DNA of 13,700 bases from the NCBI GenBank assembly GCA_003162615.1, contig PMNG01000080.1, forward strand, positions 1-13,700, given 5' to 3'. Within the stretch, counting starts at the first letter, position 1, and every line of letters starts with the position of its first letter. Below the pieces are notes generated by a model that saw nothing but the letters and a program-made list of their open reading frames with translations, did not search any database and had not been told where the DNA came from. The DNA is from Methanothrix sp. (GTDB taxonomy: Archaea; Halobacteriota; Methanosarcinia; Methanotrichales; Methanotrichaceae). This document shows, in pieces, positions 6,518 through 13,700 of this stretch. Made by a program: the position numbers and the translations under genes.

Positions 6518-7810
6518 CTACTGCTCTTCCATAAGGTTACCGGTTTTCATGTACTCTCTGAGGACGACCGTGGCGTAGCTCCCTTTCGGCAGGAAGAACT
6601 CCAACTCGACACAGTTTTCGTCGACCATCACGCTTGGAGCGACCTGAAGCAGTGCCGTACGCCTAGTTCCCCTTGAACCCAAGTCGGAGTTGACGAGTAT
6701 CCTGAAGTCCTCCTTGTCGACGCCCTCATCCCTCAGGACCTTCTCCTCGATCCGGCCCTCCTCGCCACAGGCAAGGCTGGACTCAAAGCCGAAGAGAGGC
6801 AAGGTAACCCAGGCCCTTCCGCGATCGACCAGTCTGTTTACGGCGTCCAGGTTGTCCTGGGTGACCACCTGGGTCTTTTCTAGGTCTGGAAGGTCTCCCT
6901 TAGCAAAGCACACTACGTCTCCGTCGATTGCCTTGTTAAGGGGCAGGCCTTCTGCCATCCTGCGGCTCAGGATGCGGTTAAAGATGTAGGACTGATATGC
7001 ATGAACGAACATGTGTCGCAGATTGGGCGAGAGCACATTAAAAGAGCCGGCATAATCCCCAGGCCTCTCGACCAGGTAGTTGAGCATGGCCAGCTCGTAG
7101 CGTAGATAGCTTGGATATGTTTTTAGAGCTTTCCTGATATCTCTCTCATCCCAGAGGATCTGTCTCGCGTTGCGAGTGATCTCCGGCTCGTCTGAAAAAG
7201 GCATAGCCAGGTAGGTGAAGACTGCCTCCTCCGTCTTCCCGCGGACAAGGGCTTCGCCTACTTTGTGGGTGACTGGCCGGGTTTCTCCGAACCGCTGAAT
7301 GCCGAAATAGTTGGGTATGCCCCACAGATTTCGGATCTCCTCTGTAATTCTAGCCAGTCTGGAAGACAAGTCCCGACAGTTCATCTCTTTAATCTTGATT
7401 TTGAACCTGTTCCCAAGCAGATCGCCAAGGTCCACGCTCCGGTTTGTCCTTCCAAGGATTCGTATTTTGATGTCGGGAAGAGTAATCCTTGACAGCTCGG
7501 ATTCGTCCAAGTTCATTATGCTTATGCGTTGCCGAGTTACGGCACGCTTGTCCTTGGTCCCTGCCCAGCTGAACCGCTTCTGGCTGATTCGAAGCTGTCC
7601 GGCTAGCTCCCTTATCAGGTGGTGGGTGTCCCAGTCTTTCTTCTCAACATCGAGGACCAGATATCTACCGCCTTCGTAGTTGAAGTCCAAATAGACCTCC
7701 TCCACCTGAAAGTCCTCAGCGTTTGAACGCAGAATGCCACCACAACCGGCTGTATCTGTAGCGTAAAACTCCATTCCCAGGTTTCTGTCTCGTTCCGGAG
7801 CAGCTAACAT
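6518..7810 (-). CDS. truD: tRNA pseudouridine(13) synthase TruD
   Basis: This 430-residue enzyme isomerises a uridine to pseudouridine in tRNA (U13 in bacteria; archaeal and eukaryotic Pus7-type members may also act on U35). Motifs are the N-terminal EDFQVEE (32-38), FSWAGTKDKRAVTRQ (80-94) with catalytic Asp87, and NYFGIQRFG (167-175), which opens the region holding the TRUD-specific insertion. A QSYIFN segment and a C-terminal FLPKGSYATVVLREY end complete the pattern. Length fits archaeal members. The ATG at 7810 lies 6 nt after the pth2 stop and is preceded by GAGGCGAG, so it is co-translated with pth2; the pth2-truD pair is known from other archaea. An in-frame Met13 could be an alternative start. 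Confidence 0.93.
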   Translation of the reverse strand: MLAAPERDRNLGMEFYATDTAGCGGILRSNAEDFQVEEVYLDFNYEGGRYLVLDVEKKDWDTHHLIRELAGQLRISQKRFSWAGTKDKRAVTRQRISIMNLDESELSRITLPDIKIRILGRTNRSVDLGDLLGNRFKIKIKEMNCRDLSSRLARITEEIRNLWGIPNYFGIQRFGETRPVTHKVGEALVRGKTEEAVFTYLAMPFSDEPEITRNARQILWDERDIRKALKTYPSYLRYELAMLNYLVERPGDYAGSFNVLSPNLRHMFVHAYQSYIFNRILSRRMAEGLPLNKAIDGDVVCFAKGDLPDLEKTQVVTQDNLDAVNRLVDRGRAWVTLPLFGFESSLACGEEGRIEEKVLRDEGVDKEDFRILVNSDLGSRGTRRTALLQVAPSVMVDENCVELEFFLPKGSYATVVLREYMKTGNLMEEQ

Positions 7811-7815
7811 CTCGC

Positions 7816-7831
7816 CTCAGAGCAGGCTGAG
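7816..7831 (-). promoter_or_regulatory. Small hairpin at the pth2/truD junction
   Basis: CTCAG-AGCAGG-CTGAG is a perfect 5-bp stem with a 6-nt loop. It contains the pth2 stop codon (7817-7819), and on the mRNA its 3' arm runs into the GAGG that serves as the truD SD. Folding would partly hide that SD until ribosomes finish pth2, which fits translational coupling. The stem is short, so this is tentative. Confidence 0.35.
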
Positions 7832-8161
7832 CTTGCCCGTGACCTTGTCCATCATCTTGTTTGGAGCTGGCCCAATGCCTAGCGCCGTTATGGTGCCTGG
7901 TGGAATTTCAGTAAGGCCGGCATCTGCTACTATGGCGCAAGGAAGACCAGCACGATCGGCCTCCTCTCTAAGCTTGAAAAGCGCCTGGACATTGGCCACC
8001 CTCAGGACCACCTTCTTCTGCCCCTCTGACCGCCATTGTCCGGCGGTGGACTTGTCAGCCCTCTCAAAGGCCATGACTGCTGCGTGGGCCACCTGGACCG
8101 CCAGCTTACCGCAAGAGAGCTTGAGATCGTCCCTGATCACAATACACTGTTTAAACTCCAT
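7817..8161 (-). CDS. pth2: Peptidyl-tRNA hydrolase, Pth2 type
   Basis: This 114-residue enzyme cleaves peptidyl-tRNA released from stalled ribosomes and recycles the tRNA. The fold is the archaeal/eukaryotic Pth2 type, unrelated to bacterial Pth. Visible signatures are CIVIRDDLKLSCGKLAVQVAHAA (6-28) with Lys19 and His26 at conserved active-site positions, VADAGLTEIPPGT (78-90) with Asp80, and the closing LGIGPAP...DKVTGKLSLL. Length is typical (about 115-120). The ATG has GTGGAGC 8 nt upstream. The 69-bp gap before it contains a TATA-like box, so pth2 probably heads the pth2-truD-MMP11-IorA-like unit. Confidence 0.95.
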   Translation of the reverse strand: MEFKQCIVIRDDLKLSCGKLAVQVAHAAVMAFERADKSTAGQWRSEGQKKVVLRVANVQALFKLREEADRAGLPCAIVADAGLTEIPPGTITALGIGPAPNKMMDKVTGKLSLL

Positions 8162-8204
8162 TATGATTGCTCCACAGTAACAAGCGAAAGAACCAGACTA
8201 ACGA

Positions 8205-8242
8205 ATATTGGATAAAAGAAGAAAAGAGGCTCATGCCTCTTT
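8205..8242 (-). terminator. Hairpin plus T-rich tract at the end of dnaG
   Basis: An 8-bp perfect stem (8223-8230 with 8235-8242) has a 4-nt loop, ATGA on the mRNA, that contains the dnaG TGA stop. It is followed on the minus strand by TCTTCTTTTATCC. The shape matches a factor-independent terminator and suggests that dnaG is transcribed on its own. Confidence 0.6.
8210..8218 (-). promoter_or_regulatory. Candidate TATA box for the pth2 operon
   Basis: The minus-strand sequence CTTTTATCC lies about 50 bp upstream of the pth2 ATG. A start near 8187 would give a leader of about 26 nt that includes the SD. It overlaps the T-rich stretch that probably ends dnaG transcription, so one of the two roles may be wrong. 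Confidence 0.3.
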
Positions 8243-9568
8243 GGTCATGACCTTCACGCAGACTGGGCTTTTGGCTATATTGCCCATTTTGGCTCCAATC
8301 AGATACTCTAGGCCCTTCTCTGCAGCAATGTCTACGATGCGCTGGGTAACCACTCCATCGAAGATAACGCCGTTAACCCCACCATTAGCTTCTTTCAGCT
8401 CTCTGGCCAGGTCTCGTACTGCAACCTCCTTCAGGACGCTCTGGTTCCTGTCGAACAGCCTGGCAGATAGGGTGCCGTTGAGCTCGTCAACGTGCTGCTT
8501 GAACCACTCTGTCTTGGGCTCGGGTTCTAGGATTGGAGCGACCTCATTAGCTACTGCAACCGTCTCTTCAGCAGGAATGACTTCACGGGGTCCAACCTCC
8601 CGCGGCATGATCCTTCTCGGAGCTATAGCCTCTGCCCTCTCGGCCACCTTCTCAGACATGTTCCTGACACACAGCGGACTCTCACGAATCAGGCTCTTCC
8701 TCTTTGCAGAGATCTCTCTCCTTCTTTTCGGCTGGTTCCTGATCTTGTACTGGTCCAGCACCTGCTCTACCGGGATCTTTTGTCTCAAAGCCCGCACTAT
8801 TTCCTTCTGAGTGAGGTCCTCAACGCTCTTGCCTTCAGGTGCCCTGGCGACGAAATCGATATCTGCAACCTGGAGGAGCTCTTTGATTATGAGCTCGCCA
8901 CCACGATCCCCGTCCGTGAAGGCGGTAACAACTTTTTTGGCGCAGAGTTCGGCTATGTTTGGAGGTACGTTGGTCCCACCTACGGCCACGGCATTTTTAA
9001 TTCCGTACTTGAGAAGGTTGAGAACATCCGCTCTTCCCTCGACCACCAGGATGGCATCTGAGTCCACGACGTTAGGGCCAGCAGGCAGGTTGTCTTTGCC
9101 TAGATGGGTTATCTCCTCTACACGTACAGACTGCTTGATCTCCTCGGTTATCTCTTCGGTCTCCAAGATGTTCTCGTCGAACATCTCAACGAGGATGCGC
9201 TTGGCTCTATCTATTACGTACCTTCTCTTGGCCGCCCTAACGTCCTCTATTTTTTTTACCCCTATTCGAGCAATGCACGGGCCGACTCTGTCTATAGTCT
9301 CAAGAGCTGCGGCCAGAATGGCCGTTTCAACTTTGTCGAAGCTGGAGGGGATGGAGATGGTGCCGTTGGACTTTCCACCGCTGGAGGTGATCTGGACATC
9401 GATGCGCCCTAATCTGCCGGTCTTCTGGAGGTCCCTGAGATCCAGATCGCTGCCCAAGAGCCCTTCTGTTTGGCCAAAAATAGCCCCAACAACATCAGGC
9501 CTTTCCACTATTCCATCAGCGCCAATATCCGCATAAATTACATACTTGGTTGTATCAACATTTTGCAT
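8231..9568 (-). CDS. dnaG: Archaeal DnaG primase-like protein (exosome subunit)
   Basis: This 445-residue protein has a central TOPRIM domain at about 168-250. Metal-binding residues are visible as VVEGR (Glu177) and FTDGDRGGE (Asp219, Asp221), with VAVGGTNVPP between them. The N-terminal ~165 residues (start QNVDTTKYVIYADIGADG, then SSGGKSNGTISIPSS) are the conserved archaeal DnaG part, without the zinc finger of bacterial DnaG. Residues ~275-365 form a charged, low-complexity linker before a conserved C-terminal domain. In archaea this protein is a stable part of the RNA exosome and promotes poly(A)-directed RNA decay; primer synthesis has been shown in vitro, but the main replicative primase is PriSL. 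The ATG has AGAGGTG 7 nt upstream. It stands alone between a 416-bp spacer and its own terminator hairpin. Confidence 0.95.
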   Translation of the reverse strand: MQNVDTTKYVIYADIGADGIVERPDVVGAIFGQTEGLLGSDLDLRDLQKTGRLGRIDVQITSSGGKSNGTISIPSSFDKVETAILAAALETIDRVGPCIARIGVKKIEDVRAAKRRYVIDRAKRILVEMFDENILETEEITEEIKQSVRVEEITHLGKDNLPAGPNVVDSDAILVVEGRADVLNLLKYGIKNAVAVGGTNVPPNIAELCAKKVVTAFTDGDRGGELIIKELLQVADIDFVARAPEGKSVEDLTQKEIVRALRQKIPVEQVLDQYKIRNQPKRRREISAKRKSLIRESPLCVRNMSEKVAERAEAIAPRRIMPREVGPREVIPAEETVAVANEVAPILEPEPKTEWFKQHVDELNGTLSARLFDRNQSVLKEVAVRDLARELKEANGGVNGVIFDGVVTQRIVDIAAEKGLEYLIGAKMGNIAKSPVCVKVMTKEA

Positions 9569-9597
9569 ATTAAGACACCTCTAAATTTTAAAATAGT

Positions 9598-9607
9598 CAG
9601 ATAAAAG
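9598..9607 (-). promoter_or_regulatory. Candidate TATA box for dnaG
   Basis: The minus-strand sequence ACTTTTATCT lies about 35 bp upstream of the dnaG ATG. It would give a very short leader beginning close to the SD at 9576-9582. A second AT-rich string (about 9585-9595) is too close to the start codon to serve. Confidence 0.3.
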
Positions 9608-9967
9608 TCACGCCCTTAACATCTCCGCTGGCGCTCTTCGGTGTCTACTAACGTCCCTCCGCGGCGCGAAGCAATCCTGCCCAAACTTGCAGGTGATTGA
9701 AGTGAGCTGTGAGTGAGCATGAATCAACATTTATCTAACTATTTCAGTGTCCATCTATCAATTTCATGGATCATCTGATAGAACTACCCACATATGAGCA
9801 TTCTTCTTTCGCTAAACTGAACTATCTTATGTTGCACATTCATCGCCCCAACAACACTGGGGCTTAATCATCATGAGATTCGAAGCTCAAATGCGTGCTT
9901 CTACCATAGAAATGTGCTCAAAACTAGTTTAATAACTTTGTGGTAGCGACCGCTGCTGCCTGACATA

Positions 9968-9984
9968 GCTGGGATATATAAAAA
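9968..9984 (-). terminator. T-rich terminator after nmd3
   Basis: Directly after the TAA stop of nmd3 the minus strand reads TTTTTATATATC, fitting archaeal T-tract termination of the mcm-DUF424-nmd3 unit. No hairpin is seen. Confidence 0.4.
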
Positions 9985-11022
9985 TTACCCTAATACGATA
10001 AATCCCTCTCCAGTTCTCACCACCACTACCTCCTCACCTTCCTTCACTGCCATGCCTCTTGGCCTAGACGCGACGGCAGTTTTGTAGCTTTCCGGGTCAA
10101 GGATCTCCAGAACCTTTTCATCTTTTGCCACAACCACTGCCTTCTGGGCATCAGCCCTGTTTCCCAGAACCAGAAGTCCCTCGACATCTTCTTCCTTCAG
10201 GGAGGTTCTGCGGTCCCCCTCAAGTGAGGTCAAAAGCGTCTTTCTACAGTCGAACCCTGTGACCTCAAATATTGTCCCTCTGCTTGATATTATATCCCCT
10301 TTCTTGAGATTGGGGAACCGCACGAGGATTGTCGTCCTATAAATGTCATTTCCGTCCTTCTTCCCCACAAGCTTGGCCGACTCCTGGGTCCTGCCCCCAT
10401 ATCGCTCGAATATGGCTCGTGCGATTTGACGTGCCAACTGAGTCGATCCGATGACTAGGTCCAAGCCTCCTTCCGTCTCCTTGATGTCCTGAATAAAGGC
10501 GAGCTGGTCTCCGCTACGATAGCAGGCTTCGGTCATGGAGAGTGCAATATCTCTACACGCTTCAAGCTCTGCTCTGGTGGGGGGCCTGGAGCTTCCTCTT
10601 ATCTGGATCGTGGACTCGAAGTACTTCCCGGCCATCCTGCTGCATCGGTCGCAAGCAGTGAGGATGATCTTAACCGGGATATCAGCGGCCTCTTCGACTG
10701 GTATGCCCCTGAAAGATCCATTCATACTGACCCGAGCTAGGTATCTGGTGGCACCCCGCTTCAATAACTGAATGTCGATATCAGCATCCTGAATATCGCC
10801 GTGAACAAGAAGAGAATCATTGGTTGCCTCATAGGCCAGCTCCTCCGCTGTCCTCTCGGTGATCTGCCACCTGCCTTTGACAAGCTTGGCGCCACACACA
10901 GGGCACACAGTAACCTCAACGCGGTCGGGACTGCTTAGAATCTTGGTAGATTTAAGGATACAAGCGGGACAGAGCCCCTCGGTTGAAGGTTGCCCGCACT
11001 TTGGACATATAGATTGCTTCAC
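9985..11022 (-). CDS. nmd3: Nmd3-family ribosome biogenesis/export protein homologue
   Basis: This 345-residue protein belongs to the archaeal Nmd3 family. In eukaryotes Nmd3 binds the 60S subunit and carries it out of the nucleus; the archaeal role is presumed to lie in large-subunit maturation or quality control. Zinc-binding cysteine pairs are visible at 6/9, 18/21, 40/43 and 124/127 (CPKCG, CPAC, CPVCG, CDRC). After them come a mixed alpha/beta region with GSTQLARQIARAIFERYGG, and a C-terminal region with FPNLKKGDIISSRGTIFEVTG that resembles the Nmd3 OB/SH3-like domains. The GTG start at 11022 overlaps the DUF424 stop (GTGA) and has GGTG 5 nt upstream, so it is translationally coupled. 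The first cysteine pair begins at residue 6, which supports this start. Confidence 0.88.
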   Translation of the reverse strand: MKQSICPKCGQPSTEGLCPACILKSTKILSSPDRVEVTVCPVCGAKLVKGRWQITERTAEELAYEATNDSLLVHGDIQDADIDIQLLKRGATRYLARVSMNGSFRGIPVEEAADIPVKIILTACDRCSRMAGKYFESTIQIRGSSRPPTRAELEACRDIALSMTEACYRSGDQLAFIQDIKETEGGLDLVIGSTQLARQIARAIFERYGGRTQESAKLVGKKDGNDIYRTTILVRFPNLKKGDIISSRGTIFEVTGFDCRKTLLTSLEGDRRTSLKEEDVEGLLVLGNRADAQKAVVVAKDEKVLEILDPESYKTAVASRPRGMAVKEGEEVVVVRTGEGFIVLG

Positions 11023-11366
11023 ATTAACACCATTTGGGCACAGGGGACGCCTTTTATTATCAGCACGTTCTCCCTGGCCACATACCCTAGTCTTATGGCA
11101 TGGCCAACGGCCAGCTCTCCGACCAGGTTGGCCATTGTCGCTCTGGCCAAAGCTTGCTCCACATCTTGAGCCGTAGCTTTTTCTTCTCCAAAAAAGTCCG
11201 GCAGAATCTCGACGTGCAGATGACCCTCGACAAATTTCTTTCCCATGAGATCGCAGTCGCAGACGGCTATCAGAACCTCTCTCCCAGAACGGTGGGACTT
11301 CAGGTACAACTGCGGCTCATTCATTTGTTGATCATCCGCCTGCAGTTCATTTTCTTCCACGGCCAC
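11019..11366 (-). CDS. DUF424 family protein
   Basis: This is a small archaeal protein of 115 residues. The conserved core (LYLKSHRSGREVLIAVCDCDL, then GKKFVEG, VEILPDFFGE, a helix with ANLVGELAVGHAIRLGYV, and ENVLIIKGVPCAQMV at the end) matches DUF424, a family of unknown function widespread in archaea. The first ~14 residues (AVEENELQADDQQ) are acidic and outside the core. The GTG at 11366 is one base after the mcm stop and has GGTG upstream. The in-frame ATG at 11324 would give a 101-residue protein closer to the usual size, and GGCGG lies 11 nt before it. It sits between mcm and nmd3 and overlaps nmd3 by 4 nt, so it is made together with them. A role near RNA or the ribosome is a guess from nmd3. 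Confidence 0.82.
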   Translation of the reverse strand: MAVEENELQADDQQMNEPQLYLKSHRSGREVLIAVCDCDLMGKKFVEGHLHVEILPDFFGEEKATAQDVEQALARATMANLVGELAVGHAIRLGYVARENVLIIKGVPCAQMVLM

Positions 11367-11367
11367 C

Positions 11368-13452
11368 TCACACCAATCTCAGCATCTTATGCTTTGGCTC
11401 CATGATGGAGCCGTCCCGCTTCAGCCGGGTGATGATCTCTTCTGCTCTGCTTCGCTCTATTCCCTGTTCCTCCGCCTTATCGAGGACTATTTCAAGAGGC
11501 GCAGAGCCTTGTTGTTCTTTGCTCACATCCCTTATTATGTCCAGCATCAATTTAGTCTTATCTCTGGTGGTCTTGCTAACTCCGGTGGCGATGATATCCA
11601 CATCCAAAAGGCCGGTGTCCGGGTCCACGCCCACCTTTCGGAGACATGCTTCCATAATCTTGGTCACCCTCTGAGCGTCCTCGATGGTGACCGTGCTGCA
11701 AAGCCTGAGTCTGGCGTTGGCCTCGCCCAAACGGATAAGCGCTTCCAGCATTCTAGCGGTGACCGGAACGGGCTTGTTGGAATCGTGGCCCTGGGTTCTC
11801 AGACTTACATAGTAGTTGGCGAAATATTCTCGGGCCTCTTCTGTGAGGGTGGGAAAGATCTTCTTCCTGGCATAGGCCACGTATTTGCGGAGCTGCTCCG
11901 GCTCTATCTCCGGCATTATGACCGTCATGGCGGCATCGATGTCCTTTTGTAAAATCTTAGGGTTCCACTCAACCTGGGTGGACAGCTCACCGGCATAGTT
12001 GCTCTTCAGGATGTGGCGGGCTATCTGAGAGTCTCTATTGGCGTCAGGGTCGTCCGTTAGAACGAAGATCAGGTCGAACCGGGACATGAGGGCTGGCGTA
12101 AGGTTGATCTGGGGAGCTATGGGCTCGTACTTGTCGAACCTTCCCAGTTTTGGGTTAGCAGCGGCCAGCAAGGAACACCTGGATTTTAGGGTGGCCATGA
12201 CGCCGGCCTTTGCTACGCTTATCGTCTGTTGCTCCATTGCCTCGTGCAGCGCGCTCTTGTCCTCGTTGTCCATCTTGTCCATCTCGTCCACAGCGGCGAT
12301 GCCCTTGTCTGCAAGGACCAGAGCCCCTGCCTCTATAGTCCAGCGGCCGTCGCCCAGCTCGTCCTTGACAGCCGTTGCAGTCAGGCCCGCTGATGTGGAA
12401 CTCTTACCTGAGGTGTAAATTCCGCGAGGCGAGATCTTGATCATGTACCTCAGAAGCTGGCTCTTGGCTATGCCAGGGTCGCCAACGAGTAATATGTGAA
12501 TGTCGCCCCGGATTCTTGCTCCATCAGGTAGCCTCTTCGAGAATCCTGAGACCAGTTGAAGGGCCAGGGCCTCCTTTACGTCCTCGTAGCCGTAGATTGA
12601 AGGAGCGATCGACTTTCTTATATTCTCGTAGATCTCCGGGTCCCTGGCCATGTCCTTGATGATCTTCTCGTCCTCGGGCGAGATATCCACCTCCTCGAAC
12701 TCCTGCTCCTTCAGCTCAATGGAGTTTCCTTTGTGGAATAGGTCGAAGTAGGTGCTTTTGCCAGCCTGAGGGGTTGATCGTTGGTAGGACTTGAGAATGC
12801 CATTGATGATCACCCGGTCCCCGGGAAAGATCCTTCCGGCCAGGTCGTCTTCCAACTCAACGTCCAGAGTCTGAGGCTGCTCGCCTCCCCGGAGCTCCTC
12901 GGGCGACTCCTGCACTCTTATCTTCTGGGCATCTACGAACTTGGACTTGGTCAGAATTAATTTGAAGGGCCCGCCTCGGTCGCAGGCCTGGTTCTGGCAC
13001 TTCAGGTTCTGGTCCTCGAACTTCGTGCCAGTCTGCTCCCTGTAGAAGGTGTAGCCGCACCTCTGGCACTCGAAGGCTGCTGAGACTATCTTGGGACGGA
13101 CCTCCGTGGCCGTCCTGACCAGGCCATCGATGGAGATCAGCTTGCCGATATGATCTGCTCGTAGCTCACGGGTCTTGTAGTGCTCGGGCAGCTCCACAAT
13201 TCGGACGTGGGCCTTGTCAAGTATCACGTCCATGGGCAGGTCGATCTCCAGGAGAGCAGATTGAGCTGCCTCCAGAAGCTGCTCTGGTTCTTCCAGGAGT
13301 TGGTCCGCAAAGTCGGGATCGTATCTAGTCAAATCGGGAAAGCTTACATAAAGGCTGCGCTTGTCCGGGTAGGAGTCCGCCAGCTCGAGAATCTCCTTCT
13401 CATACCTCGAACTCAGGAACTCTTCCCACTTGGCGACAGGATCAGCGCTCAT
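11368..13452 (-). CDS. mcm: Replicative DNA helicase MCM
   Basis: This 694-residue AAA+ helicase unwinds DNA at archaeal replication forks as a hexamer with 3'-5' polarity. The N-terminal domain (about 1-255) has a zinc site with Cys129, Cys132, Cys152 and Cys157 and an OB fold. The catalytic domain has Walker A GDPGIAKS (324-331, with Ile where many members have Thr), Walker B AAVDEMDKM (386-394), sensor 1 LLAAANP (428-434), and the arginine finger in SRFD (Arg458). The C-terminal ~75 residues fit the usual winged helix (AEEIITRLKRDGSIMEPKHK). Length is typical. No SD precedes the ATG; a TATA-like box ends about 28 bp upstream, so the mRNA is probably leaderless or nearly so. It is first in a unit with DUF424 and nmd3. 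Confidence 0.97.
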   Translation of the reverse strand: MSADPVAKWEEFLSSRYEKEILELADSYPDKRSLYVSFPDLTRYDPDFADQLLEEPEQLLEAAQSALLEIDLPMDVILDKAHVRIVELPEHYKTRELRADHIGKLISIDGLVRTATEVRPKIVSAAFECQRCGYTFYREQTGTKFEDQNLKCQNQACDRGGPFKLILTKSKFVDAQKIRVQESPEELRGGEQPQTLDVELEDDLAGRIFPGDRVIINGILKSYQRSTPQAGKSTYFDLFHKGNSIELKEQEFEEVDISPEDEKIIKDMARDPEIYENIRKSIAPSIYGYEDVKEALALQLVSGFSKRLPDGARIRGDIHILLVGDPGIAKSQLLRYMIKISPRGIYTSGKSSTSAGLTATAVKDELGDGRWTIEAGALVLADKGIAAVDEMDKMDNEDKSALHEAMEQQTISVAKAGVMATLKSRCSLLAAANPKLGRFDKYEPIAPQINLTPALMSRFDLIFVLTDDPDANRDSQIARHILKSNYAGELSTQVEWNPKILQKDIDAAMTVIMPEIEPEQLRKYVAYARKKIFPTLTEEAREYFANYYVSLRTQGHDSNKPVPVTARMLEALIRLGEANARLRLCSTVTIEDAQRVTKIMEACLRKVGVDPDTGLLDVDIIATGVSKTTRDKTKLMLDIIRDVSKEQQGSAPLEIVLDKAEEQGIERSRAEEIITRLKRDGSIMEPKHKMLRLV

Positions 13453-13480
13453 TATCGAAGAAGAATAAGATCAGGCATAG

Positions 13481-13488
13481 TATCTAAA
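13481..13488 (-). promoter_or_regulatory. Candidate TATA box for the mcm operon
   Basis: Minus-strand TTTAGATA is centred about 33 bp upstream of the mcm ATG. The predicted start near 13460 leaves a leader of about 8 nt, which agrees with the missing SD. Confidence 0.4.
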
Positions 13489-13503
13489 TCTAATCGAAGC
13501 AGG

Positions 13504-13567
13504 GAGAAGATATTCTCGATTTAGCTTGGCAGAAGTATATGATACAGAGAAAGCGTATATTCTTCTC
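13504..13567. repeat. Two GAGAA...TTCTC inverted repeats in the mcm divergent promoter
   Basis: GAGAA-GATA-TTCTC (13504-13517) and GAGAA-N11-TTCTC (13547-13567) lie between mcm and the plus-strand gene at the right edge. They could be regulator sites for either promoter. The half-sites are short and the region is AT-rich, so chance is not excluded. Confidence 0.3.
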
Positions 13568-13659
13568 AATCCTAATATGTACTGAATTGATCCGTAAGAA
13601 CGGAGACCCAAGACAAAATCGGAAATGACTTTGGAATTCTGCCTTCCGGAGAGCTAATT

Positions 13660-13700
13660 ATGAAGATCATCTGCGCCTATACAGTAAATCTCGATGCAGT
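13660..13700 (+). CDS. Start of a gene resembling ADP-dependent glucokinase/phosphofructokinase (partial)
   Basis: ATG at 13660 has a good SD (GGAGAG, 6 nt spacing), and the frame is open to the right edge, giving MKIICAYTVNLDAV. The string AY-x-x-N-x-DA matches the beginning of archaeal ADP-dependent sugar kinases (AYN-N-DAI in glucokinases and phosphofructokinases of the ribokinase-like fold). Only 13 complete codons are visible, so the family call is tentative while the start itself is well supported. TATA-like strings at about 13534-13540 and 13555-13561 could drive it. It is divergent from mcm. Confidence 0.5.
   Translation, partial: MKIICAYTVNLDA

Larger units (their letters stand above)
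9569..9984. other. 416-bp intergenic region between nmd3 and dnaG
   Basis: No gene is supported here. About 9615-9695 is clearly more GC-rich than the rest and holds CCTGC-N8-GCAGG (9676-9693), a 5-bp hairpin. A 6-bp hairpin GCCCCA-N7-TGGGGC lies at 9845-9863. A 33-codon frame at 9766-9867 has no SD and no recognised sequence. The AT-rich rest has no recognisable tRNA or C/D box pair. A small structured RNA upstream of dnaG is possible but unproven. Confidence 0.4.

Noticed and set aside
8811..9536. 241-residue frame antisense to dnaG
   Set aside because: Ser/Thr/Leu-rich shadow frame opposite a clear TOPRIM protein.
9766..9867. 33-codon frame in the nmd3-dnaG spacer
   Set aside because: No SD and no family resemblance; its end falls within a hairpin.
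9730..9880. Possible C/D box RNA on the minus strand (TGATGA-like and CTGA-like words)
   Set aside because: The words are not spaced as a C/D'/C'/D set, and a proper D box does not follow the best C-like box.
9975..9984. TATATAAAA as a plus-strand promoter
   Set aside because: It would drive antisense transcription into nmd3; it reads better as the T-rich terminator of the minus-strand unit.

Overview
The window is archaeal, most likely from a methanogen of the Methanosarcinales/Methanotrichales kind. It carries an archaeal MCM helicase, an archaeal-type DnaG with a TOPRIM domain, an Nmd3 homologue, a DUF424 protein, archaeal TruD and Pth2, a deoxyhypusine synthase, and a protein recognised as methanogenesis marker protein 11 (MMP11). 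The genus is inferred from gene content only. Genes are moderately GC-rich and the spacers AT-rich, with archaeal TATA-like boxes and Shine-Dalgarno (SD) sites complementary to the 16S 3' end.

Layout from left to right: the C-terminal end of an unidentified membrane protein (+, 2-181); about 500 bp with no supported gene; deoxyhypusine synthase (-), ending in a hairpin/T-rich terminator; a divergent promoter region with unusual repeats; a bacterial-type PLP arginine decarboxylase, speA (+). Convergent to speA is a minus-strand run of genes. In transcription order this run is mcm - DUF424 - nmd3 (tightly coupled), a 416-bp spacer, dnaG with its own terminator-like hairpin, then pth2 - truD - MMP11 - IorA-like TPP enzyme. 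The right edge holds the first codons of a plus-strand gene whose start resembles ADP-dependent sugar kinases, divergent from mcm.

The genes fall into three groups. The first is replication and RNA metabolism (MCM, DnaG). The second is ribosome and translation quality (Nmd3, Pth2, TruD, possibly DUF424). The third centres on agmatine and polyamines: SpeA makes agmatine, deoxyhypusine synthase modifies aIF5A with an aminobutyl group that some archaea take from agmatine, and MMP11 has a domain related to TiaS, the enzyme that attaches agmatine to tRNA-Ile2. The least explained part is the two-gene unit of MMP11 plus an IorA-like TPP enzyme that has lost its ferredoxin domain. The speA upstream region, with a near-perfect 14-nt direct repeat around the TATA box and a short ORF overlapping the speA start, is the best candidate for undescribed regulation. 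No tRNA, rRNA, CRISPR array or insertion sequence was seen.
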